Part shown: positions 36,701-46,700 of the stretch, in pieces
How the letters are laid out: the number at the start of each line of letters is the position of its first letter
Numbering within the stretch: the first letter of the stretch is position 1
Assembly: GCA_013399855.1 (NCBI GenBank)
Contig: VXAY01005997.1
Span: 1 to 64,000 of the forward strand
Reading direction: 5' to 3'
From: Oxyruncus cristatus
Taxonomy: Eukaryota; Chordata; Aves; Passeriformes; Cotingidae
Length of the DNA stretch: 64,000 nucleotides
The notes under the pieces: model-generated
The model's input: the letters and a program-made list of their open reading frames with translations, nothing else
The model's database searches: none
What the model was told of the DNA's origin: nothing
Position numbers and translations under genes: made by a program

Positions 36701-39700
36701 AACATAGCTTTGATTTCATACCTAAAATAGTTAAATAAGACAATGTAGTTGGTTGGTGCTTTGGGTGTGTCAGGATCATATGTGGATGAATTTCAGAGGT
36801 GTGAGCCTGGCTTAAGGCATTTCAACATGTAGTGGCCACAGTGATTTTCCAAATCGGACCTATTGGTGTGTATATCAGCTTTTTTACTGATTTTGTGCTT
36901 GGATGTTGCGAAATGCAGTTAATGCAATAATTTGCCAGAGACAATTGTAAAACTGGCTGAGAGTGAGTAACTTTCTGGGAATGATATTCTCATCATGTCA
37001 TGCTTCTTGCTGTTTTAACAGATGTTGGTAATTGTAGCAAGTTGAAATAATGTCTTTGGTAGACCTTAATATTTATTAATTTTGTCAAAAAGTGAAAACG
37101 GTGTCAATTAGAAGAAAAACCTATCACAGTATAAAAAACAGTTATAGATAGCTCTTCTTGATTTATCAAAATCATTTGAAGTCCACTTTAAGACAGTATA
37201 TAAAAAAAAAGTAGCTATAAGAATTTGTTACTTGATATTCACACATTGTAACTTGAGCAGGAGTATGATCAGCATTATTCAGGGAAATGCCTGTTGCCTT
37301 TTATTTTCCTCAAGAACTGCATCTTATATTTCAAAAGGAGTTCCCAGGTTCTTTACATAATCAGACTTTTTCTGCTGTTACACCTAGAAGTAGTGTTATT
37401 ATCTGTTTTTCTGTCACTGACCCTGCATTTGAGGAAATCACAACACACCCATTAACATTGACTACAAGGTGAAATGTGAGTGCTCAGCATTGGAGTATGT
37501 CTCATTTTAAAAAATACGTTTTATTTTACAAGTGGGTTTTTTACATGTAAATGAAAAGTAAATATTAAAAAAGTCTATTTCAGTTAAATAATTTATAATC
37601 AGATGTTTCTTATATCTAACTTGATTTTCTAATGGTAGTATGAGGTTAATACCCAGATAATTAGTAGGCAAATCTTAGGATTCCAAGTAAAACAAAAATA
37701 TTTTGAATACAGGTGAGATAGCTTGGAAACAGTGGAAATAGGTGTAGAAATTGTTGGCCACCAAATGTATATACAAAAATAGTGTGCAGTTCCCACGCAA
37801 TTTGAAAAATATAATTGCATGTATAATTAAGTTGATTTTTCTTCAGAAATTACACTTTTTAAGTTCTAAACCTAAAATATTTCTTCAGAGTAATTCACAG
37901 AGAAACAACCAAATGTCACCAGTCATGGAATATCAGTGTGCCATGAAATTTAGGAATATAACACCAGTATTGTAATTCCTTTATTATCTTCAATCATTGT
38001 AGGCATTTCTATCTGGTTTTACCTGATCATATGTAGTAGAAAAAACTGTTAATGGTCTGAAATGGAGCTGCTTGGAATAAATAGAACTTTCAATATGATT
38101 ATCAAATCATTTTCATCATTTAACTATCTTCCAAACCTATTTATTGTTTTGTATATTCCAGAACAAATTAGAGTTATCCCTTCATCATACAGTTTTAGTA
38201 GAATAATATACTTGTAGCCAGAACAAAAAAGGAAAAGAAAAAAATCAAACCCAATGAGATTCTCAACTTGAAAAGTTTTAAGAGTCAGTTTTCTTTGATG
38301 ATTAGTAAATATGTTTCCCTGGACAGATACTATGTCACAGAAAGTGATGAGCATTCTGTGAGAAAAATGGTATTTATTATTTCTGCCACTTGGAATTTGC
38401 AGAGCTTTGCTGTGATTTGAACAGACTGAAATGCTTCAGTCACTGCTGGCTTTTGCTTCTGCAAAATCCTGTCTCTGGTACTGAATCTGAGACTGAAACT
38501 TCCAACAGCTCACTGGTGGTGTTAAACTCTTCTTGATGTGGGATCAGATATGGTATTAGATAGGTCACTTTTCTTGTGCAGTTCAGACTGTGAACTTCCT
38601 AGTGGAGATTACCTGGACATTAAAGCACGATTTCTGTTGAGCCTGCCTCTGGAGAGCTGAAAAGCATGATCATGAAGTTGCTCCTGGCCTTTTGATGGCT
38701 TTCTCTCTGGGAGAGTCCATGTGTATCAACGTAAGACAGAAAAGAAAGGCAAATGGTGTACACTGCCAGGCATTGCGGACCCAACTTCTGTCCCACTGGA
38801 ATGCTGCATCCCCATGAGGTTTTCCGATGGAGTGGACCCTGCTCACATCATAATTGTCCTTCCAATTTTAAGAATGTAGGCATGTGATTACAAGATCATT
38901 TTGAATACCATTTTACTTTGTGTTACCTGGCTTAGGTGTGCCAATACCATGATGAAAACACTCAGCATCATGAAAGTAATTTTAAAATCAATGTATAAGA
39001 ACAGATTAAAATGAAGTTTAGTATAACTGAAATCTTCCTCTTTCTGTAAGTGCTCCTTTTTGATTATATTTCCAATTATTGGGCTAAACTAAATGAAGTG
39101 GCTTAAAAAAAAAGAAAAAAAGAAAGAAAATTTTCATTAGGTTTTGAGTAGAACCCTAAATGTTGTAATAGTTTTGATAAAAATACAAGAGTTTTAACTG
39201 CACATAATCTTCCATCTGTCCAAACTTTACACCCTTCTTTACTCTCTAAAATCCAAGAGTAATCCCTCTGTTCATCATAAAGTATTTTAGGATAAAATAT
39301 GACTAGAAAGCAGCTTGCTTCTGCTGGCTCCAATCTTATATATATATCTTCAGTGCACTGTGGCCCCTTCCCTAAGCTGTTGAATTTTATATTCCCTGCA
39401 GCATGTGTACTACTGTGTTCTGCATCCGTCAATTACAGATGCCAGGGCACATGAACATAAATGAGATCCCAGCTTCTCAAAGCACTTGAATGCTTGCTTT
39501 TCCTTGTCACGTGTATTCATTCTTCTTTAGCATGGATCTTGAATGGTGACAAATATCTGAAAAGCATAGATATTCATTTTTAGATTGGTTTCCTAAGAAA
39601 CTGCAGTTTACATGATTGTGCTGTTCCTCTGTCAGCTGTAGATCTGAAAACTACTGAGCAAACACGAACAAAAGGTAGAAACTGAAAATGAATTTGTATT

Positions 39701-40059
39701 AGAATAAGACAATTAGGGAAAATTGTCAGGAGGTTAGAGGGGAAAGATGCAGATGAATTATCTTCCTCTGAGAAGGGCAGACAGGCACGACACAGAACGA
39801 CTCTCCCTTTCAGGCTCTCTGCTTTGTGCAGAGCAACTAAGCACACTTCAAACTTGCCTTCTTGCTCTAGTCACACTTACCATCTTAATACTTCCTTAGA
39901 ACAATGTACAACTCTTCCCCAAAGTGCCAATGAAAGATTTCCTTCTTTTCCACCTCATACTTCTAAGTGGAGCTTGAGCAACAGGAACATCTTCCACTGC
40001 TCTCACTTTTCTGTACAAAGGAATGTGGAATCTCATTGTGAAATTTGCTAAAATACAGA
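30774..40059 (+). other. SPON1: SPON1 intron
   Basis: More than 9 kb of AT-rich intron. An A-run lies at about 32150-32165. No CR1 or LTR piece is recognised. The part around 36040-36240 has balanced composition and no simple repeats, and could be a conserved non-coding element, but this cannot be tested by reading one sequence. Confidence 0.55.
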
Positions 40060-40064
40060 CATGG

Positions 40065-40249
40065 TGTCATGGGTTCACTTGTTCTAAAAGCTAAACATGG
40101 AATTTTTTTCCCTTCCCCCTGCCCCACTGTGTGTGTAGGGGGGAGTAGCGATGTTTGAATGGGCAGACTGGTTTTGCTGGGAGGCGGCTTTGTTCTCAGC
40201 CTGGCAGCCTAGCTGGTTGGCACGCTGTTTTCTGCCCCCTGCCCCGCCC
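40065..40249 (+). mobile_element. Left arm: partial family A LTR, plus orientation
   Basis: Starts TGTCATGGGTTCACTTG exactly like the solo LTR at 3623 and follows it to GGGCAGACTGGTTTTGC (about 40181). It then skips roughly 250 bp relative to the other copies and resumes at TGGGAGGC, with a GC dinucleotide shared at the break. It continues to CTGCCCCGCCC, where it meets the tRNA sequence. Only the 5' (U3) part of the LTR is present; no poly(A) signal region. Bases 40246-40249 (GCCC) belong equally to the LTR and to the tRNA. Confidence 0.85.
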
Positions 40250-40322
40250 AAGCTAGGTCAGTCGGTAGAGCATGGGACTCTTAATCTCAGGGTCGTGGGT
40301 TCGTGCTCCAAGTTGGGCGCCA
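40246..40322 (+). pseudogene. tRNA-Lys(CTT)-derived sequence including CCA (retroviral primer fossil)
   Basis: The sequence follows eukaryotic tRNA-Lys(CTT) end to end. It has the GCCC start, an A-box-like TAGGTCAGTCGG, anticodon loop CTCTTAA with CTT, variable region AGGGTCG, T-loop GGTTCGTGC, and a 3' TTGGGCG followed by CCA. Differences from the usual sequence are one extra base near position 5 and a few substitutions (for example TAGG for TAGC, and TCTCA for TCCCA in the anticodon stem). Encoded CCA is not found in nuclear tRNA genes, so it was copied from a mature tRNA. The reverse complement of its 3' end (TGGCGCCCAAC...) is the primer-binding site of a tRNA-Lys1,2-primed element. It is not a working tRNA gene. 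Confidence 0.9.
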
Positions 40323-40328
40323 AAATTA

Positions 40329-41348
40329 TGTCTAAATTTAATGAGACAGAAGTATTTTGCTAAGGAGGATGAGTTATAAGGAAAGACCAAAACTTCTCCC
40401 TCTAAGCAATTGTAAATCCAAAATTAAGATGCTCCAATTGAGAAAGTGTGGAGAAAGGAAAAATAACAGCCCTTTATTAAAGGATCTATGTGTATTGGCA
40501 GAACAACAAAAGAACACAAAACAAAACCCCAACCAAACAATAACTCTATACGCAAAAATCCCTTTCAATGAAAAGTAAACAGTTCAGTTTGCACTTTTTG
40601 GTGCAATTGTAACCACAGTCAGCAGAAGGTGCTGTGGATCGCTGGAGGTGCAGAGCCTGCGGTGCTCGGGGTTGGCCGACAGGAGGCGCTGTTGGGTTCT
40701 TCGGTCACCACGTGGAGGCCCCGGTGTGCTGGGGGAGCAGAAATGGAGCCCTTCCCTCCCCCTCCCCAGGAAGGGGGAAAAAAAAGGAATGAAGGGTTCT
40801 TCCCAAAGGGAACTCATGGTGTCTGCTGCTGGCCGCGTGACTTCCCCTTTCTTCGCTGGTGTATACAAAAACTGCTGACAAAAAACATGGGAGCTGGGAG
40901 GAGGGAAAACAAAGGTGGCTCTCTCTCTTACAAAAAAAAAATATAGTTCCTCTCCGATGAAGTCCAAGCAGGTCCACCCCGGGCAGGGCAGGGGTCAGAA
41001 AACAGTGTGCCAACCAGCTAGGCAGCCAGGCTGAGAACAAAGTAGCCTCCCAGCTTTTGCAACGCACCTCCTTCCCTCCATTCCCGCAACCACAAACTGT
41101 TTCTCCTTCCCCCCTCTCTGGGAGAGAGGAAAAAANNNNNNNNNNNNNNNNNNNNNNNNNNNNNNNNNNNNNNNNNNNNNNNNNNNNNNNNNNNNNNNNN
41201 NNNNNNNNNAAAAAAAAAAAAAGAAAATCCTAGCCCCTCCCAAAGCCATTTGCCTGGAATGTCAATCTACCAGCCAGTCCTTTTGTGTGAGTCAAATGCC
41301 CAAGGCAAAACCAGTCTGCCCATTCAAACATTGTGTCCCCCCCACACA
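40329..41348 (-). mobile_element. Right arm: family A LTR, minus orientation
   Basis: In the minus sense it matches the solo LTR at 3623-4656 from about 65 bases inside U3 to the U5 end, finishing TTTAGACA. Landmarks shared with the solo copy are the GGCGCTG/CACGTGG region (about 40680-40720), the poly(A) signal (TTTATT on + at 40473-40478) and the CTCAGCCTGGCTG stretch (about 41020). The first 60-70 bases of U3 are missing; the arm starts TGTGTGGGGGGG instead of TGTCATGGG. An assembly gap interrupts it at 41136-41209. A six-base spacer (40323-40328) separates U5 from the tRNA CCA. Confidence 0.88.
41136..41209. other. Assembly gap (N) inside the inverted LTR
   Basis: Seventy-four N between AAAAA and a run of A. 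It falls in the homopolymer part of the LTR that is a T-run in the solo copy (about 3814-3824). Both the homopolymer and the inverted-repeat structure may have hindered assembly. Confidence 0.99.
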
Positions 41349-41353
41349 CATGG

Positions 41354-43647
41354 CATTATCCCTGTCCTTGCTGCTCAGCATCCCTTGCCCTGGGCTGTGA
41401 AACTTGTGAGAATAGTTCAGTTTGGGAGAACCTTGTGGTAAGAGTGTCTCTGGTGTTGTACTCTGTGTGGGAGAGCAGTCAGCATCTGTCAGCTCAGGAT
41501 GAATTTCCATCATGGAATTGGTGGATTTGGTATATATTGGACTGAGCTAAAACAAACTCATCTCCCAGCTAAATTGGAGGGGTCTTAGATGTTTATTTAG
41601 GTAATAAAGCCTGAATCTTTTAAAAGAAAATACTTGAACTTTGTTGAAGAACAGACCTGCTTCAGATTATGACTCTCATTAAATGGATATTGTCAGGTTT
41701 ATGTCAGAGAGCCTGTTAGATTGATATATAGATTCCTCAACTATCTCAAAACTAATAAAGCAAACTGGTGAGTATCTGATTTCATTACTTTTCCATGCAT
41801 GAGTTTGGACACCAACAAAAGTTTTCCTATTTTCCTTGCATATTCTGAAGAATTATGGAATATTGCTCTCTATCTCAAAAAATGCAGAATGGCAAAAGTA
41901 TGGAACCTGAACATTAATGCCATAGCTCAGCCTTCTATTATGCTTCTTGTGCTTTAGGTAACAGCTTTCAATTTCTTTAGTCAGCATGTTCAGGCCATCT
42001 TAGAATGCTCAGATATATCAGTATCATTTCTCAAGATTTAAGTCCCTCCAGTGGCTGGATTGTGGCTGTCCTCCAGATGATTGAGTTTAGGGATCAAACT
42101 TTCAGTGAGTACAAAAATAACTATAGCGGGTTATTGAAATAATGCTGATTTAAACCAGTCCACAATTTGCTTCAGTGGTTAAATTTAAAATGTTAATGGT
42201 CATTAAAATAGGCCTGTTAATTTCTGTATATATTACAATGCCATTTTCTCAGCTTTTTTAATTTTCTATTCTTGGTCATTAGAGTCAATGTAGAACCTCA
42301 GGTTTGCTACTGTTTTCTATTCTATTTGCTGAGTATGCCTAAAGTTATGTCACTCCTGCTACTGGGGCTTTCCTCATCATTTATGATCAAATAAACAAAT
42401 AAACATCTTGTCCCGCTATCTTTATTGCCATCATTCAAATCAGGCATTCTTTGAGAATGTAAAAGAAATATTCATTTTTTCTAGCATCATCACCTTATAC
42501 AGGCTTGAAAATTTTGGTTTTAAATAGTAATTTCACAGCCTAGTCATGCCCTAGGGAGTACATGCCACATTCAGACACCAGGTTTTCTAGTGCAGCATCT
42601 AATACCCATAAGGTCTCTATCAATCCTGTTTATTTTCACATTCTGTCCTTTAACAAATATTATTTTCTTAATTTTTTTTACCTACTCAAATATTGATAGG
42701 AATACTTACTATCTTGTTGCTAGTTTTATCAACTGTATTTTATGTTAATTGCTCCATTTTATTCTAAATCACACTGAAATTTTAATTCTTTATGAAATAA
42801 TTGACTAAAGCTCTATTGCTCTCTTCATAGTTCTTCTTTAGAAGTACATCTCATGAGATATATATGTTATATATATATATACACATATGACAATGATACA
42901 ATTCTTCATTTTGTCTCAGACTATAAATACAGGCTTTCTCATCTACTACAGTAAAGGTGTTTTTCTACAAGTGCTTTACTGAAAACGGGAGCCATCATTT
43001 TCTCTAGAAGAGAGAGCAGCGTCTTCATCTAACGAGATTATTGACTACCTGTAAATGCTGCTTTGGAAGTTATATGTACATTTAGACCTTTCCAACACAT
43101 TTAGTGTTGAAACTTCTTGTATTACAGAATTTTCTTTTCTTCAATGACTCAAACAGGATTAACCCAAGTGCCAAAAAATTATTTGTCTTTCTTTTAAGTG
43201 CTGTGGTCCGCAAGACTGATGTTCAGTGCATTGAGCATTCTACACAGGTTTTTTCAATGCAAAAAACCACTTACGGAAATAAATATTTGTAGCTTGCCTT
43301 TCTTCCTCAGTTCTTTCAAACAGGTCTGAGCAGGAGATCAAAAAGATAAAGAGAATCTGACACACTGGAGGTGTGAAAGAATACAAAGGGGAGCACTTCT
43401 AAGTTAGAAACCCAAGTTTATTTTCTCTACTTTATATTGTGCTGAAATAATTTATTTCCCTGATTTTATTTCCTTTTTGTAAGGTGGTGAGCATAAGAGT
43501 CATGCAAATTAACTAACTGAAGATCTTAATGCAGTCACATATGGTATTAGTGCAGCTATATGAGTTCTTCCTTCCATGACAAGAAATAGTCAAACCAGTG
43601 TAGAAGTCACAGTGTCATAGAAAAGGCACAGTAGGAATCCTTGCACC
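41354..43647 (+). other. SPON1: SPON1 intron
   Basis: AT-rich intron; a TA-repeat patch at about 42859-42887. Nothing else is recognised. Confidence 0.55.
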
Positions 43648-43649
43648 AT

Positions 43650-43684
<35 letters not shown>

Positions 43685-43687
43685 TTA
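43648..43687. repeat. (ATTT)n microsatellite
   Basis: About ten uninterrupted ATTT units followed by AAATTTAG. It is probably length-polymorphic. Confidence 0.97.
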
Positions 43688-43730
43688 AATTTAGCATGAA
43701 AAATTGACATATCTGTCCTGTTTTCTTGCT

Positions 43731-43787
43731 GAATATAGAATCATAGACTCATTTAGGTTGGAAAAGGCCTTTGAGTCCAACCATATA
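43731..43787 (-). mobile_element. CR1 3' tip
   Basis: GAATATAGAATCATAGACTC followed by ATTTAGGTTGGAAAAGGCC and TTGAGTCCAACC is the reverse complement of the CR1 3' end with its ATTCTATG-type terminal repeats. Only about 57 bp remain. Confidence 0.88.
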
Positions 43788-46700
43788 GTCTACTGTTTCT
43801 TCATTTGTCTTTAATCAATCTGGTAAATTAAATAATGATGAAAAAAAGTAGTCAAAACTCTTTTTAAGTCTGAACCAAATTATATTTCTTAAAACTTCAG
43901 TCCATAGAACTCACCAACTGCATAAAATGTAAAACTTTAATTGCAATAAGCTGGGAGGGAAAAAAAGCTGCCAATGATTCTGGTTTGGGATACTTGTTAC
44001 GCACTGAAGAATCCAATGATTAGGAAAAAAACCTGTGTAAAAGATCCTTAACCAAATATTAGGAAAATAGTATAGTTGGATGCTATTGATCAGGCTTTCT
44101 GATAAAAGAATTAATATATTTAGCTATATATTTAGGAATGACTTGAAGATATCAAATATTTGGTGTGGTAATTCATAAGAACTTAAACCCTTTGGATTAA
44201 CTAGTATTGATTACATTTTTACAGTGTAATGACTTAACTGTGCTTTTATTACCATATAATGGAATCAATGAAATTTTATAACATCTGTCAGGGGATATTC
44301 TAAGAAACCAAGAAATTGCTTTCTTTTTGAATGAAAAAGAAGGAAATTATGATCAAATTTTACAAGCATAAGATAAACCCTGTTCCTAATACAATGAAAA
44401 ACTGAATTTCTAATAGCAAAGCTGCTTAGTTCTGTAAGCTAAATATTTTGTAAAGCTGGTGTTTTATTATGTTAGTATTAGTGAAAATTTACTTTAGGGC
44501 TGAGGCGAAAATAACTGAGGAACACATTTTCATTATTCTTCAAATGAATGAAATATTTTTAAATATCATGAAGATTTTAATGAAAAGGGAAAATGAAAAT
44601 CTGATAAAAATAAGGGAGAGGAGAATCTTGCTGTGGCAGATCTGACAGTTTAAACCATTTTGTCTTGCCATGCAATTACAATTTTTAAATTATTAAAAAT
44701 ACATCAAAGCAAATGTACACACATTCTATAACATACCAGATACATGCTCAGAAGAAGGACAAAACCTTTTAATTTTATGGGTTTTCTTTTTCAAAGAATT
44801 ACTAGCCTTTGATTGCTATGAAAGGTACATTTTCTTGTTTTTAAAAATAAAAACCATCCCAGTCCAAGAGGTCTGTTCATAACTAGGTGAAAAGTACATT
44901 TCCAGATCATAACAAGGAGAGTGTTATGTATTGTCAACAGCTTCCTTTCAGTGAATGATAGCTCTAATCCTTGAGGTAAAGAAGATTTTTCTTTAACCTG
45001 AGTGCAGGAAGCTTAGTTGAAGAGCTTTATCCCAACAAAAGTACCTTAACTGAACGGTTATTTCTCTACTGTACCCTATTGTGTATTAGCATCAAGGAAG
45101 CTTCTCTGAATTTTCATGAAGAAAAATAGCAGCAGTGGCATAAATCAGCTCAAATGTGCCTAATGCATTTTGGCAGAACAAAGTAATATTAAACCCTGCA
45201 AGATAATGAATATATGGTATCCCTACATGATATTTCGGGGGCCTCTGCACTGCCTAGAGTGTGATAGCTCATTCTGTGAGATTCCCATACCTCTCCCCTA
45301 AACTGTTCTCGTCTCCATCACTTCTGCATCCCAAAAATCTTACTAATTATTTTTCATTCTTATTCATTCAATCCTCCTATCTACTCCTGAGCACACCATC
45401 CCTTTTCCTACAGCAGCTCAGCAAGGGTATTGCTAATGCTTACTCAGGGTTAGGAGGGAGGCAGATCCAGCATGACCAGCCCAATGAGGATTACTTTAGA
45501 GGGAATGTAAGGAAAGAGGATAAATGGGACCACAATGGAATGAAATAGAAATTGCCTGGGTAGATGTAGTCCCCTGGCCCCCACTGCACACCTCCCAGGA
45601 GTGGGGGAAAATCAGAAGAGTTGAATAGAAGAGCTAATTCAGCATCTTCAAACAGAGAAGGTTGATTCTCAAAGACTCTGAACAGGGGTGTGAGTGCTGG
45701 GTCATCCTGCCCGTGAGTGGTTAGACCTGCCCTGCAGCATCATGCAATCTACAGCCCCAGTCCTCTCTTCACCTTTTCCTCAATAAGTCATTTTTCCTGA
45801 TGGTTGGTCTATAAAACCAGCTCTGATAGGGAGTATCCAAAATTACTTCTTCCTGTCCAACATAAAAAATCACTTGTGATTTTTTAGGTTTTTTTTAGGG
45901 TATTTTAGGAGAGCTCTGCATGTGGCATGCAGCATCTCTCACCAGGAATGGAGGGGTATGTAGATGGTCAAGGTGGGTTTGCACCTGTACCTCAAGGAGT
46001 TCAAAACCTGAAGAACAGGTGGATATACAGTAAAATGTGCTACCTTGAGATCCTGGGTAGAGTAACTGCAGAGAACATCGCCTATTGCTTCTTCCCTTGC
46101 ATCACAAAACTAAAAGTGTAAAGCAAAATCTTATGTTTTATCCTTGTGGGTGGAAAAAATCTTGTGGTTTTATTCTGTCACAATGAATTTCTGCTCAAAC
46201 CAAAATTCACAGGAAACACAATAAAGTAGGAAAATCTGATGTTTCTGTGTAACAGGTTTTTTGAGGTCTGCTCATTTCGGGCTAATATGAGGTACTCTAT
46301 GGCAGATTGCAGATGGCACTGAAGACACTTCTTTGAGCTGTACTGCAGAGTTCTCTCAGGGACACATTGGGCTTTCTGCCAAGTGTGGATCTGCCAACCT
46401 GAAACTCTTGCTTGGTAGCTGAAGCTAGGGATAACCAACTGATGCTTCTATCTTCAAATGAGTTTTGAAAGTACCTGTTTGCTCATTCCTTTTAAATAAG
46501 GAATTATAATAAATATTATAATAAAACAGCACAGCTTCCTGATGTTTCCTGATGACATCTAGTCCACTTAATGTAATTACTGAGCACAAATACCCAGATT
46601 ACCCAGATCTGAAACTGGTGAAAAGTGCTGCGTGCCGCTGTAGTTCTGTCCAAATCCATTTGTTTGCACTACCTTGTGGGTTTTACCTTGAGCTGCAGAA

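Larger units (their letters stand above)
40065..41348. mobile_element. Composite: LTR - full tRNA-Lys - inverted LTR
   Basis: Order on the + strand: partial sense LTR (40065-40249), complete tRNA-Lys with CCA (40246-40322), six-base spacer, then the antisense LTR (40329-41348). From 40246 rightwards the + strand has the structure of a primer tRNA extended at its 3' end into minus-strand retroviral cDNA (spacer, U5, R, U3). I infer that plus-strand synthesis copied through the whole primer instead of stopping after the primer-binding site, then switched at GCCC to another plus-sense LTR and ran to its 5' end. The DNA was then integrated, giving TG...CA ends and CATGG duplications. No coding capacity. 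Confidence 0.8.
40060..41353. repeat. CATGG direct repeat flanking the inverted-LTR composite
   Basis: CATGG at 40060-40064 and at 41349-41353. It directly abuts the TG at 40065 and the CA ending at 41348, and has the same length (5 bp) as the duplication around the related solo LTR at 3623-4656. A five-base match can arise by chance, so this is moderate evidence for integration as one unit. Confidence 0.5.

Noticed and set aside
40246..40322. Functional tRNA-Lys gene
   Set aside because: CCA is encoded, there is an inserted base in the acceptor region and a weakened anticodon stem, and both ends are fused to LTR sequence.
40059..41353. ACATGG as a 6-bp target duplication of the composite
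   Set aside because: The sixth base extends the match, but taking it would end the element in AC instead of CA. The 5-bp CATGG gives proper TG...CA ends and agrees with the solo LTR's 5-bp duplication.
43648..43687. Repeat array of the CRISPR type
   Set aside because: It is a plain ATTT microsatellite with no spacers, in a vertebrate genome.
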